IMG/VR virus record: IMGVR_UViG_3300018080_000174
Location: 1-64,000 of that record
Direction: 5' to 3' (one strand)
DNA length: 64,000 nucleotides
Source: a virus
Part shown: piece by piece, positions 16,036 through 24,172 of the stretch
Layout of the letters: the number at the start of each line of letters is the position of its first letter
Position numbering within the stretch: position 1 is the first letter of the stretch
Notes under the pieces: generated by a model
What the model saw: only the letters and a program-made list of their open reading frames with translations
The model's database searches: none
Told to the model about the DNA's origin: nothing
Made by a program: the position numbers and the translations under genes

Positions 16036-16218
16036 CTACTCCTTGCTCAATCTGTCGGCTTCTTCTTGCAAGTCTTCAACACGCTCAATCAGAAAGTCAA
16101 TCTCCTCTTGCAAGTCTTTGACTCGGTTCCTCTCCTCTGTGATCGTGTTTGCCGCCAACAATGCGAAAACGCTGAAGGACAGGACGATGGCAATGACAGC
16201 GCCGTAAAAGGTCTTCAT
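16036..16218 (-). CDS. Membrane-anchored coiled-coil protein
   Basis: A 60-residue protein with one N-terminal membrane helix (AVIAIVLSFSVFALLAANTI) followed by a heptad coiled coil (EEIDFLIERVEDLQEEADRL). GGAGG is well spaced from the ATG. It resembles small phage spanin-like or holin-associated proteins in shape only; the location in the early block does not support a lysis role. Confidence 0.65.
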   Translation of the reverse strand: MKTFYGAVIAIVLSFSVFALLAANTITEERNRVKDLQEEIDFLIERVEDLQEEADRLSKE

Positions 16219-16228
16219 CTGAAACCTC

Positions 16229-16271
16229 CAAAGAAAGAAAGTGGGAGGCGGGTCGCCATCGCCCGCCTCCC
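16229..16271 (-). terminator. Rho-independent terminator
   Basis: A 10-bp perfect stem (GGGAGGCGGG at 16243-16252 with CCCGCCTCCC at 16262-16271, 9-base loop) is followed on the minus strand by a T-rich stretch (ACTTTCTTTCTTT). It sits just after the 241-residue early gene and would limit read-through into the genes below. Confidence 0.8.
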
Positions 16272-16284
16272 CGAGACTACAAGA

Positions 16285-17010
16285 TTAGCGGGCACGGCGC
16301 TTCGTCGCCTTGGCCTCTTCCTCAGTCACGTTCTGCACGCCGTTGTCCTTAACAGCGACAAACTTCTCCATCTCTTCCCGAATCGCTTCGAGTTCCGGGA
16401 GATTGGTGAAGGGTTCAGAACACTTGCTCACCACCGGCACATGCCAGCCCCAAGAGCCGCTCTTAGCATAGCGGGCTTTCAAGGTGCAGGGCAGAGGTCC
16501 GTGCGGCTCCGTTCCAGTCCGTTCAGCCTTTTCCTTGCTGACCGGAAGGAACTTAATCAAGTTGCCAGACTCGGCTCGGGCCGACTTGCTGCTCATAAAG
16601 AACTCAAGGAACTGGCCCGTCGCACGCTCAATGACAAGGAAGGAAGGCCCCCAGACGCAGCCACTATCAGATGTGGCCGACCGAGCCTTGATGTCTTTGA
16701 AGGCGTCACTGTCCATATCATAGACAGCAACAACGGCATCCCGATCCGACATGTCCAAAGCCTTGGGCCGGACACACAGGGGGATGATGTCGATCTCAGG
16801 TCCGAGATCGTCAATCTCTTCGCCGCCGGTCAGAGGAATGCCGTAATGGCCCGGCTTGATCTTGCCGGTGTCAACGTACTTTCCCTTCGTGACCAACTGG
16901 ATACGCTGTAGAAAGTCAGAACCTTTGGACAACTCTTGAAGCTGGCCGTCCGTTACGAGTTCTGTACTAGGAAGAGATTCAAGGTTCAGGGGTACCAAAT
17001 CGTTACTCAT
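16285..17010 (-). CDS. Conserved-type early protein of unknown function
   Basis: A 241-residue protein with a Leu/Ser-rich head, a central beta-rich domain and a charged helical tail ending ATKRRAR. It overlaps the ParB-like gene (ATGA) and is followed by a strong terminator, so it belongs to the short first transcript. High predicted expression and position would suit a replication accessory or single-strand-binding-like protein, but no OB-fold signature could be confirmed. Confidence 0.65.
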   Translation of the reverse strand: MSNDLVPLNLESLPSTELVTDGQLQELSKGSDFLQRIQLVTKGKYVDTGKIKPGHYGIPLTGGEEIDDLGPEIDIIPLCVRPKALDMSDRDAVVAVYDMDSDAFKDIKARSATSDSGCVWGPSFLVIERATGQFLEFFMSSKSARAESGNLIKFLPVSKEKAERTGTEPHGPLPCTLKARYAKSGSWGWHVPVVSKCSEPFTNLPELEAIREEMEKFVAVKDNGVQNVTEEEAKATKRRAR

Positions 17011-17957
17011 TCGTCTTCTCCAAGATTAGGGTGTAGGGTTTCTTGATTTTGCTTTCTCAGTTTTTGCAATGCGCGGCGCTCTTTCCGTCTCCTCTCTGCT
17101 GCGCGGGTTTCAATTTTGTGTCGATCTTCGATCATCCGTTGTTGATCGACTAAACCATCAGGGTCCATGTGCAGCAGCCATGCCATACATGCGTTCCAAC
17201 CATCCATAGCGGTTTCCGCCTCAGTCTTCAACAATGTAGGACCGGCGGCGGTCGGCTCCTTAAATTCTGCACGAATCTCCGACATCTTACGGAGATACGG
17301 GACAGGTTTCGGCTGATTGACTCGGTGACTGTCGATGTACTCATTCCGTGAATCCTCCCGAATCTGTTTCAGTAATGCTGTTACGTATCCAGTGAACTCT
17401 ATACATCCCCACGTCTTAGCCAGTTCAGTCACTTGATCTTGATAGCTAAACGGTAACTTAGCTAGGCAGGCGGCGGCTGTTACGGATAATTCGCCCCGGC
17501 TGACCATCTTCTTATGCACGGGCCGCAATTTGTTCATCCGAAGTATGTCCGCTATCCATGAAGGACTTTTGTGGACAAGCCGACTCAGTTGGGTGAGGGT
17601 CATGCCGGGATTAAGGTGCAAAATCTGTGCCAACCGCTCTGCAAATTGTACCGGCGTGGTGTCTGGTCGAATCCCATTTGTTTCAAGCTGCACAACGAGA
17701 ACATCGTCGTCGGATACCTCTCTAATAGTGCAGGCGATGGTGGCCAGACCCAACTGCTTGCAGCAGGTGTATCGCCAGTTACCTTCTATGACTTCATACT
17801 CGCCATTGGCCAGCGGTCGAACAAGGATGGGTTGAAACAATCCTCGATCCCGAATTGAATCCAGCATCTCCGCGTACTCTACACTGTCTGTCCGCACGGG
17901 ACGGAGTAGGTATTTGGGCGACCGGATCAGATCAATATCAATGTGTGCCAAGTTCAT
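17007..17957 (-). CDS. ParB/Srx-fold DNA-binding protein
   Basis: A 316-residue protein. Residues 1-85 match the ParB N-domain (YAEMLDSIRDRGLFQPILVR, then EVIEGNWRYTCCKQLG; the usual GERR box reads GNWR). A helix-turn-helix follows (MTLTQLSRLVHKSPSWIADI) with a second helical DNA-binding part, then a basic C-terminus. The start at 17957 has GGGAGAGGGA and lies 21 bases from the mapped promoter; the longer frame to 18128 would run through the promoter. As the first leftward gene at a repeat-rich control region, it may bind the repeats as a regulator or replication initiator partner. Confidence 0.8.
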   Translation of the reverse strand: MNLAHIDIDLIRSPKYLLRPVRTDSVEYAEMLDSIRDRGLFQPILVRPLANGEYEVIEGNWRYTCCKQLGLATIACTIREVSDDDVLVVQLETNGIRPDTTPVQFAERLAQILHLNPGMTLTQLSRLVHKSPSWIADILRMNKLRPVHKKMVSRGELSVTAAACLAKLPFSYQDQVTELAKTWGCIEFTGYVTALLKQIREDSRNEYIDSHRVNQPKPVPYLRKMSEIRAEFKEPTAAGPTLLKTEAETAMDGWNACMAWLLHMDPDGLVDQQRMIEDRHKIETRAAERRRKERRALQKLRKQNQETLHPNLGEDE

Positions 17958-17977
17958 GTTGAAGTCCCTCTCCCTCT

Positions 17978-18016
17978 CTACTTCTATATTACGCCAAAAT
18001 CGAAATCTCGGCAATG
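17978..18016 (-). promoter_or_regulatory. 39 bp promoter, copy 1 (leftward)
   Basis: Minus-strand TTGCCG (18009-18014), 17-base spacer, TAATAT (17986-17991). All 39 bases are identical to the copies at 18472-18510 and 61228-61266, and the similarity to copy 2 continues upstream into an A/T-rich block. Transcription should begin near 17980 and read the ParB-like gene. Confidence 0.88.
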
Positions 18017-18056
18017 AAATCTGGAAATTTTCCAAAGTTTCCTCAGAAGAGGGGTA

Positions 18057-18076
18057 TCTACCTCTGTGCAGGTAGA
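18057..18076. repeat. Inverted repeat (hairpin)
   Basis: TCTACCT and AGGTAGA flank a 6-base loop, a perfect 7-bp stem. It lies 41 bases from leftward promoter copy 1, on the upstream side, so it could be an operator or origin hairpin rather than a terminator. Confidence 0.6.
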
Positions 18077-18155
18077 CATAAACTACCTTATAGAGGGGGC
18101 AGACTGTTGACGAGTTTTCGTTCATCAACTCAACTTCTGTACACTACAGGAGCGG

Positions 18156-18182
18156 GCAAACCCTTTGTATAAAGGGGTTTGC
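18156..18182. repeat. Inverted repeat (hairpin)
   Basis: GCAAACCC and GGGTTTGC pair with one bulged G and continue with TTT/AAA around a GTAT loop. No T-run follows on either strand, so a structural or protein-binding role is likelier than termination. Confidence 0.6.
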
Positions 18183-18274
18183 GGAAATCTGTGATGAAAC
18201 GCTGTGATGACGACCAGATATTCTCCTTGGGATTTTTGCATGAAGTTTTTTCTCTGGGGATTTTTCTGAAGTCG

Positions 18275-18296
18275 TTTATCACAACTTTATCACAAC
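18275..18296 (+). repeat. Two perfect tandem 11-base repeats
   Basis: The 11-mer TTTATCACAAC occurs twice head to tail (18275-18285, 18286-18296). It is close to, but not the same as, a DnaA box (TTATCCACA). Helical-turn spacing points to a cooperatively bound protein. Confidence 0.75.
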
Positions 18297-18346
18297 CGAG
18301 CGATGAAATGTTCAATAGTAAGTGAGTTATTGCAAAAAGCACTCTT

Positions 18347-18367
18347 ACACACCCCTCAAAGGTGTGT
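18347..18367. repeat. Inverted repeat (hairpin)
   Basis: ACACACC and GGTGTGT form a perfect 7-bp stem with a 7-base loop, directly before the GTGTTGAT repeats. Confidence 0.6.
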
Positions 18368-18413
18368 TGATAAGGTGTTGATGAAGTGTTGATGAACGCC
18401 TGAAAGTGTTGAT
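18364..18413 (+). repeat. Four GTGTTGAT iteron-like direct repeats
   Basis: GTGTTGAT occurs at 18364, 18375, 18386 and 18406, with steps of 11, 11 and 20 bases. The first three are embedded in 11-base units (GTGTTGATAAG type). They lie 60-110 bases upstream of promoter copy 2. Such phased repeats are typical of initiator or repressor binding sites. Confidence 0.75.
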
Positions 18414-18471
18414 TAACGGTAGTACAATCGAATACCTCCTCAGAGGTATACATGAAAAAATTTCCAGATTC

Positions 18472-18510
18472 CATTGCCGAGATTTCGATTTTGGCGTAAT
18501 ATAGAAGTAG
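18472..18510 (+). promoter_or_regulatory. 39 bp promoter, copy 2 (rightward)
   Basis: TTGCCG (18474-18479), 17-base spacer, TAATAT (18497-18502), identical over 39 bases to copies 1 and 3. It is preceded by an AAAAAA-containing block. Transcription should begin near 18509 and read the secreted protein and primase-helicase genes. Confidence 0.88.
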
Positions 18511-18551
18511 AAGGGCAGAGCGTTACCTTACCATCTGATTCGGAGGCACCT

Positions 18552-18947
18552 ATGAGACTGCTGGGAAAAGTTCTACTTGCCTTGACACTATTAGTGGGCT
18601 CAGCAACGGCTGGGGAGATAGTGGTTAAGGTTGAGGCCGATGTAACGGCCATCGACACGCAGAGAAGCGGTGTCTACACCGCTGGCGATTGGACCTACTC
18701 GTATATACGGACACCGTACAAAGGGCGCAGAGAAGGGCGCTGGGGCGTCCTTACCTATAAGGGGAAGGCTCTTGGCTACAGTGCTAAGTTGAATGACTGG
18801 CACACGACGCCTTGGGGACCATTATATTGGTGGGGCGTTAATCCCTTCCCGGTAAGCGGTCGTCACCTCTTCATGCCTGAGCCAAATGAAGGGCTCCCTA
18901 TGGGCAAACGATTGAATCCTGAGACGGACGTATATAATAAGGAATAA
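18552..18947 (+). CDS. Secreted protein with signal peptide
   Basis: A 131-residue protein starting MRLLGKVLLALTLLVGSATA, a clear Sec signal with a likely cleavage after ATA. The mature part is Tyr/Trp/Gly-rich. The ATG at 18552 has GGAGG seven bases before it; the longer frame from 18474 begins inside the promoter and is rejected. It is the first gene of the rightward replication operon, where an exported protein is unexpected; a superinfection or envelope role is possible. No family recognised. Confidence 0.75.
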   Translation: MRLLGKVLLALTLLVGSATAGEIVVKVEADVTAIDTQRSGVYTAGDWTYSYIRTPYKGRREGRWGVLTYKGKALGYSAKLNDWHTTPWGPLYWWGVNPFPVSGRHLFMPEPNEGLPMGKRLNPETDVYNKE

Positions 18948-18948
18948 C

Positions 18949-21696
18949 ATGGCGACGATCCTAGAAGCGTTTGACACCTATTACCGCAACGAAATTCTCC
19001 CGCTCCATAACAACCCAGAGTTTTTCAACCGCTGGTTGGACAACTTGGCCGACCTGGAGACGCAGTTGCTCGTCTCGCCAGAAGGCGGCTACCCGGAGGA
19101 GGGTAAGAAGAACGTATGGACTGACGGGTCGGAGACATGGTACAACATCCGTTGGCCAAAGAACGCGATGAACGAGCCTTACTGGAAGGACCGCGAGTTG
19201 AACTTCCTTCTGGAAAAGCACTGGCTCGCTGTGGGCACGACATGGTGGAACTGGCAAGCACGGGAGTCCGTGGGTTGCGGCTTTGACTTTGACGACATTT
19301 CTTCGCACGCTGCTGGGGTCGGGGTTTCCGATCTACAGCTTGAGGAGATTCGGCAACGTGCGTGTGATTTGGACTACGTGGAAGTCTTGCGGTCAACAGG
19401 TGGGAAGGGCTTGCACCTCTACATCTGGTTTGATGAGGCGAACAGGCCGCTCACAGAGAATCACACTGAGCACGCCGCTATCGCCCGCTCCATGCTTGGT
19501 AAGCTGAGTACGGATGCGGAGTTTGATTTTGGTAGTCACCTTGACGTGTGCGGCGGAAACATGTGGGTCGCCGGGCAGAAAATGTTCGGCACACAGGGAT
19601 TCGAGTGCCTTAAAAAGGCGGCCCGCCTTCTTACTGCGGACGACATCCCACCCAACTGGAGGGATCATCTTGCAGTAGTCAGAGGGAAGACCGCGAAGGT
19701 ACGGGTTGTCGGGGTCAACGACAGCGGCCAGGAGATTGACGATCAAGACCCGTTGGCCGAATTGACGACGGCACACCCGAAGGTACCACTGGACAAGGAC
19801 CACAAGGCTATCATTTCCGACTTGGAGATGACTGGGTACTCGTGCGTTTGGATTCCCGACCACTCGCTACTGCAAACCCACACCTGCGCTTTGAAACAGG
19901 TCTACGAACAGCGGCAAGAGGCTGGGGAACCACTGCTTGGGTTCTTCGACACAATCTCTCCCGGTACCGATCAAGGTAAGCCCAACTGTTTCTGTATCCC
20001 GAAACGCAACGGCTCCTTCATGGTATTCCGCTTTGGACAAGGGTCCGTCGAACACGATCTGTGGTCGCAAGACCGCCAGGGGTGGACGTGGTGCCACTAT
20101 AACAAACAACCTGTATTGGCTGAGGCAGCGACCGCGCTGGGCGGGGCCGAGTTGGAGAACAACAAGGGCTACCGTTTCACCGACGTTGAAAATGCCAAAG
20201 CCGTCCTGGACGCCTTGGGCTCCAAGCTAATTCTACCGCCGAGTAACAGCTATGCGGAGCGGAGCACAACGCTGCGCAAGAACAAGGACGGGCGGTTGGT
20301 CGTGGAGCTTGAGAGACGTGACAGTGACTCCGGCTTTGAAGGGTGGGACGGTCAGAAGAAGAACAAGTGGATTAAAGTGTTCAACATCATGGTGGACGCT
20401 TCCTGCGAAGAGGATGACTACACCCGCTACGACACGTTGATCCGTTCATGTAGGACTCCATCTAATGCCGACTCTGGCTGGCGAATCTGTGTACGTGGTG
20501 GTGACTGGATCAAACACCCGCGAGAGAATGTGACCAGCGTGCTGAATCTAGCCGCCCCTCCCGACATCCCGCCGCAGAAGATCATGGGGCAGGCTGTCCT
20601 TAATCAGTGGTTGATGGTCTGCAAGCCGTTCCATGAGGAGTACCCTGGCGGTCGGCAATGGAATCTCGGGGCTCCGCAATTGGTGTATGACCCCGCCCGC
20701 TTGGACGACGAAGAGGAGCCTTACCACCCGCACTGGGACAGGGTTCTCGACCACTGTGGCGAGGATTTGGACCCGGTTGTCAAAGAGACTGCGTGGTGCA
20801 AGAACTGGGGAATTTTCAGCGGTCGTGACTATCTGACTGCGTGGATTTCCTCGCTCATCCAAGAGCCGTTTGAACCGCTCCCGTACCTGTTCATGTACGG
20901 GCCGCAAGAGTCGGGTAAGTCCATCTTCCACGAAGCCATCAGCCTGTTGATGACGGCTGGCGTGGTTGGGGCCGACCGTGCGTTGACCAGTTCCAGCGAC
21001 TTCAACGGTGAGCTTGCCAATGCCGTGCTGGGCGTGATTGACGAAGTGAATATCGCAGCCGCCGGGCCATCCGTCTACAATAAGATCAAGGAATGGACGA
21101 CCGCCCAGTATCTCAGCATCCGGCCGATGTACCAGCAGACCTACCAGCAGCGGAACTGTCTGCACTTTGTCCAGACGGCCAACTATCGCGATAACTGCCC
21201 GATCTTCCCTGGCGACACGCGGATCACCGCCATGTACGTCGCCCCGCTGATCGAGGAGATTCCTAAGCCCATCCTGATCCGAGCGTTGGAGGAAGAGGCA
21301 CCTCACTTCTTGGCTACGGCCCTTAGCCTCTCACTTCCGGCCTCTAACTCGCGTCTGCGACTGCCTGTTTTGAACACGGCTGGCAAGGACATGGCGGCTG
21401 AGTCTAACAAGAATCCGTTGGAGGAGTTCATCGCGGAGCATTGCTATCCGGTCATTGGTGAGAAGGTGATGTTCAAGAGCTTCTATGAGAGCTTTGTCGA
21501 GACGCTGTCGCCGTTCGAGAAGGCCAGTTGGACTAAGCGGAAAATCCGGCAGAACATCCCGGATGAGTTTCCAATCGGCATCGCGTCTGGCGGGCAACTT
21601 CACATTGGAAACATGAGCTTCACCGACCGGGAGCCGGAGCCGAACGCCCGGCCATTCAAAGTCAAAGGTCGTCTTCTGAGCGTTGAGGAAGACTGA
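18949..21696 (+). CDS. AEP primase (PrimPol-like) fused to SF3/D5-type helicase
   Basis: A 915-residue replication protein. The N-terminal archaeo-eukaryotic primase domain shows GFDFDD (111-116, catalytic acids), STGGKGLHLY (149-158, the SxH-type motif) and HLDVCGG near Asp199. The C-terminal superfamily 3 helicase has Walker A FMYGPQESGKS (about 647-657) and Walker B VLGVIDEVN (about 692-700). Such proteins make primers and unwind DNA at phage and plasmid origins. AAGGA precedes the ATG one base after the previous stop. The iteron region 0.5 kb upstream is its probable site of action. Confidence 0.87.
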   Translation: MATILEAFDTYYRNEILPLHNNPEFFNRWLDNLADLETQLLVSPEGGYPEEGKKNVWTDGSETWYNIRWPKNAMNEPYWKDRELNFLLEKHWLAVGTTWWNWQARESVGCGFDFDDISSHAAGVGVSDLQLEEIRQRACDLDYVEVLRSTGGKGLHLYIWFDEANRPLTENHTEHAAIARSMLGKLSTDAEFDFGSHLDVCGGNMWVAGQKMFGTQGFECLKKAARLLTADDIPPNWRDHLAVVRGKTAKVRVVGVNDSGQEIDDQDPLAELTTAHPKVPLDKDHKAIISDLEMTGYSCVWIPDHSLLQTHTCALKQVYEQRQEAGEPLLGFFDTISPGTDQGKPNCFCIPKRNGSFMVFRFGQGSVEHDLWSQDRQGWTWCHYNKQPVLAEAATALGGAELENNKGYRFTDVENAKAVLDALGSKLILPPSNSYAERSTTLRKNKDGRLVVELERRDSDSGFEGWDGQKKNKWIKVFNIMVDASCEEDDYTRYDTLIRSCRTPSNADSGWRICVRGGDWIKHPRENVTSVLNLAAPPDIPPQKIMGQAVLNQWLMVCKPFHEEYPGGRQWNLGAPQLVYDPARLDDEEEPYHPHWDRVLDHCGEDLDPVVKETAWCKNWGIFSGRDYLTAWISSLIQEPFEPLPYLFMYGPQESGKSIFHEAISLLMTAGVVGADRALTSSSDFNGELANAVLGVIDEVNIAAAGPSVYNKIKEWTTAQYLSIRPMYQQTYQQRNCLHFVQTANYRDNCPIFPGDTRITAMYVAPLIEEIPKPILIRALEEEAPHFLATALSLSLPASNSRLRLPVLNTAGKDMAAESNKNPLEEFIAEHCYPVIGEKVMFKSFYESFVETLSPFEKASWTKRKIRQNIPDEFPIGIASGGQLHIGNMSFTDREPEPNARPFKVKGRLLSVEED

Positions 21697-21697
21697 C

Positions 21698-21874
21698 ATG
21701 TACAAGATCACCATCTCTCGAAGCGTTGAACGTGAGGGCTCGGTAGTTTTGGCAACACAAGTCGCCGTCTTGTACAAACCGGAGATTCCAGATGACATAG
21801 ATGACATCGTTGACGACTACGACGGTGATTTCTATGAGATTGAGTACCCCGATGAAGGAGATTACGATGAGTGA
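21698..21874 (+). CDS. Small acidic protein
   Basis: A 58-residue very acidic protein whose last 30 residues are mostly Asp, Glu and Tyr. AGGAAG precedes the ATG, which follows the helicase stop by one base. DNA-mimic-like charge is noticeable, but no function is established. Confidence 0.65.
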   Translation: MYKITISRSVEREGSVVLATQVAVLYKPEIPDDIDDIVDDYDGDFYEIEYPDEGDYDE

Positions 21875-22334
21875 GAAGTTGGAGTTTGCAGTAGGTGATG
21901 TCAACAGTAAGGAACGTGGCACCGGCGCACGGGCGAACACAGGGAAGATTTCCTTCTCTCTGGTGCCTATTCATTTGCTGGCGGGAGCGGCTCGCGTATT
22001 CATGGGCGGCCTGCTGAAATACTCAGCCTTCAACTGGGCTCGCGGCATGGCGTGGTCCGTGTGTTATGACAGCTACATGCGTCACTGGATCAAGTGGTGG
22101 TGGATGGGCGAAGATTTTGATACGGAGTCGGGCGAGCATCATCTTGACCACTGTATTGCCAATCTACTCTTCCTGCGACACTACGTTGATTCCTACCCAG
22201 AGGGGGACGACCGCCCGTGCCAGGATTTGACTGAGTTCCGTCAATCGTTTGACCACTTTGTCAAGACATTCGACCGCGATGAATACTTGCAACGTAACCC
22301 CGAAATTGCTGAGAAGGTGAAGAACGATGGCTAA
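21867..22334 (+). CDS. DUF5664-like protein (dATP/dGTP diphosphohydrolase N-terminal family)
   Basis: A 155-residue protein that matches PF18909: NTGKISFSLVPIHLLAGAAR, then KYSAFNWARGMAW, then SYMRHWIKWWWMGEDFDTES, then EHHLDHCIANLLFLRHYVD. The Glu and Asp in GED..TESGEHHLDH are the family's metal-site pattern. Relatives include phage MazZ-type dNTP diphosphohydrolases, which change the nucleotide pool. It overlaps the acidic gene by 8 bases and has GAAGGAG upstream. Confidence 0.82.
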   Translation: MSEKLEFAVGDVNSKERGTGARANTGKISFSLVPIHLLAGAARVFMGGLLKYSAFNWARGMAWSVCYDSYMRHWIKWWWMGEDFDTESGEHHLDHCIANLLFLRHYVDSYPEGDDRPCQDLTEFRQSFDHFVKTFDRDEYLQRNPEIAEKVKNDG

Positions 22335-22596
22335 CAAAGAGACAGTACGACGTTTCATTGCAGCGGCCGTGTGCGATTTCGTGGGCCATCTGGACAGCTT
22401 AGATAGCCCCATTATCGTGGGCGGCTCATACCCGAAGGACCGGCTTATCGAGCAATTACAACGCTGGTGCGAGTCACGAAACTTCAACGTGGCCGACGCC
22501 GACGCTGTGGGCTGGACGGTAGCCTGCCAAACGGGGTCATTAAAGACGCCCGGCCCTATGCCTGCAAAAGAAGGAGAGACTGATGCCAGCACCTAA
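22327..22596 (+). CDS. Hypothetical protein
   Basis: An 89-residue protein (starts MANKETVRRFIAAAVCDFVG), helical N-terminal half and a Pro/Gly-rich end. It overlaps both neighbours by 8 and 14 bases in the rightward operon. No family recognised. Confidence 0.6.
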   Translation: MANKETVRRFIAAAVCDFVGHLDSLDSPIIVGGSYPKDRLIEQLQRWCESRNFNVADADAVGWTVACQTGSLKTPGPMPAKEGETDAST

Positions 22597-23200
22597 TAGC
22601 CTAATCAACATGGATGGTCACATGCTAGTGGCTGTCGATGTGGAGACAACGGGGAGAGTCTCGGGATACCACGAGATGATTCAGATTGCAGTCGTCCCGC
22701 TTACCAGCGACATCAAGCCCGTGCCAGACATCAACCCCTTCTATATGGAAATCGCCCCGGAATACCCGGAGCGTTGTGAATCAAATGCGGCGACTGTGCA
22801 TGGGTTGGACATTGCGGATTTGATGCACTCCGCACCGGATGCTTGGAAGATTGCGGACCTGTTTGATGAATGGTTTGAAAATCTCAACCTGCCGTTTAAT
22901 CGGCGTCTGATCCCGCTGGCTCATAACTGGGCTTTTGAGCGGGGCTTTCTCGTACACTGGTTGGGGATTGAATCGTTCAATCAGTTCTTCCACTTCCACC
23001 CGCGAGACACCATGCTGTTCGCTCTGAGTATCAATGACGCTGCGACCTATCGCGGGTTGAAGACTCCTTTCCCGTATGTGGGCCTCGCAGCGATGTGCAA
23101 ACGCTTTGGTATTGATCGCGGGAAGGCACACGATGCTTTGTGCGATGCCCTCGCAACAGCCAAGCTGTACAAAACGATGCTCGACACTTTCGCCCGGTGA
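22583..23200 (+). CDS. DnaQ-like 3'-5' exonuclease
   Basis: A 205-residue DEDDh exonuclease: Exo I VAVDVETTGRVSGYHE (about 16-31), Exo II PLAHNWAFERGFLVHW, Exo III KAHDALCDALATAKL. AAGGAGAGACTG precedes the ATG. As the last gene of the primase-helicase operon it may proofread or trim DNA ends. The neighbouring gene on the opposite strand ends three bases away, so the two operons converge here. Confidence 0.88.
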   Translation: MPAPNSLINMDGHMLVAVDVETTGRVSGYHEMIQIAVVPLTSDIKPVPDINPFYMEIAPEYPERCESNAATVHGLDIADLMHSAPDAWKIADLFDEWFENLNLPFNRRLIPLAHNWAFERGFLVHWLGIESFNQFFHFHPRDTMLFALSINDAATYRGLKTPFPYVGLAAMCKRFGIDRGKAHDALCDALATAKLYKTMLDTFAR

Positions 23201-23212
23201 TTTCAACGGGCG
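23191..23212 (+). terminator. Possible hairpin at the convergent operon ends
   Basis: CGCCCG and CGGGCG form a 6-bp stem across the exonuclease stop codon with a 10-base loop. There is no following T-run, so it would be a weak terminator at best. Confidence 0.3.
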
Positions 23213-23349
23213 TGCCCCTGGGCTTTGCGGTCCTTTCGCTTCCCCGCCCGTGGCATCTTTGATATTGTGGTGCGGCAGCTACCACTGACGACTACATTTC
23301 TGGTACGGCGGTTTCCCCGCCGTCCACCCTTCCCTGCGCAACATCCCAT
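23203..23349 (-). CDS. Small basic Cys-containing protein
   Basis: A 48-residue gene with ATG at 23349 and an excellent AGGAG site seven bases upstream. The protein starts MGCCAGKGGRRGNRRTRNVV and has about 16 Arg/Lys. It is the last gene of the long leftward late block and stops next to the end of the rightward operon. Charge suggests nucleic acid or virion binding. No family recognised. Confidence 0.6.
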   Translation of the reverse strand: MGCCAGKGGRRGNRRTRNVVVSGSCRTTISKMPRAGKRKDRKAQGHAR

Positions 23350-23431
23350 TGTCTCTCTCCTATTTGAATAGGCCGGTGTACGACTATCGCGGCGGTTGAG
23401 TAGGCACCCGCTTGCCGACAACGACGGCCTT

Positions 23432-24172
23432 CTACCAAAAATCTCTCGGACAGTGCTCGGTCGCCATGCGAGCTTTGTTAAGCAGGGCTTTGCCAACTGG
23501 CGTGACCTTACACCCGCAACCCTTGCAGCGTTTGGCTGGCTTATCGTACCAGTCGCATCGCAGGCAGTAGTTTGCGTGAATCTTCCGCACCTCATCGTCC
23601 GTGCGAGTGGGACGCCCGGCCCCAATCCATTTCTTCACAGCGGACCAGTAGTTCTTCGCTTGAACCGCCAGGGCTGGCGTCTCTGGAATCTCCGGCTTTA
23701 GCGTGCCGCCTAATTCGGCCACTTCACCGTTGCATTGCTCACACCCGGCCGGATCAACTTTCTTGTTGGAGGCTAGGCAGAAGGCCCGCACTTGCAGCGA
23801 CCCATCTGGCTTCAAGTCATCATTAAAGGCCCGGTAGGGGCAGGGAAACCACACCGAGTCGAACGCCCAAGGATTATCCACCTGCCGGGTGTAGCCTTCA
23901 GGGCACTCCGGCGGATCAGCCTCGACGGGCTCGTATGTAATCACCGCATCAGGGCCGTATGTCGGTTGCTTATAGACTGGGGCAGGCGGCGGCTTGGGAC
24001 TGCACTTGGCGACACCGACAACGACTTGACGGAGCACACATGTCTCGCACGTCGATTCATCTACCGCTTGCTTGTAGGTGTCGGCCGCACCGTGGGCACA
24101 GCGGAATAGCTCGTGCTTTGTCCCGTCTATTTCTGTCCGCACTACGGCCCGTCGTTTCTGACACTGTAACAT
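23432..24172 (-). CDS. Cys-rich protein with C-terminal zinc motif
   Basis: A 246-residue protein with more than a dozen Cys in pairs (CETCVLRQ, CEQCNG, CLRCDWYD, CKGCGCKV). The last 50 residues have the pattern CxxC ... CxxCGC ... EHCPRDFW, which recurs in the next gene upstream. The start at 24172 is coupled to that gene's stop (TAATG). Location at the end of the tail module suggests a tail-tip or assembly role; no function is established. Confidence 0.7.
   Translation of the reverse strand: MLQCQKRRAVVRTEIDGTKHELFRCAHGAADTYKQAVDESTCETCVLRQVVVGVAKCSPKPPPAPVYKQPTYGPDAVITYEPVEADPPECPEGYTRQVDNPWAFDSVWFPCPYRAFNDDLKPDGSLQVRAFCLASNKKVDPAGCEQCNGEVAELGGTLKPEIPETPALAVQAKNYWSAVKKWIGAGRPTRTDDEVRKIHANYCLRCDWYDKPAKRCKGCGCKVTPVGKALLNKARMATEHCPRDFW

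Larger units (their letters stand above)
17958..18551. other. Divergent control region, possible replication origin
   Basis: This 594-base stretch holds no supportable gene. It contains two face-away copies of the 39 bp promoter near its ends, A/T-rich upstream blocks beside each, two families of short direct repeats with 11-base spacing, a pair of TGTGATGA repeats at 18190 and 18203, and three hairpins. Direct repeats beside A/T-rich DNA, next to a primase-helicase gene and a ParB-like gene, are the usual make-up of a phage origin and regulatory switch. Confidence 0.65.

Noticed and set aside
17958-18128. N-terminal extension of the ParB-like protein
   Set aside because: It would be translated from DNA that forms the conserved promoter; the promoter copies match at the DNA level on other genes with no shared protein start.
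18364-18413. CRISPR-like direct repeats
   Set aside because: Repeats are 8-11 bases with no spacers of 25-40 bases, so they are iteron-like.
18474-18551. N-terminal extension of the secreted protein
   Set aside because: Same reason; the signal peptide and the ribosome site both point to the ATG at 18552.
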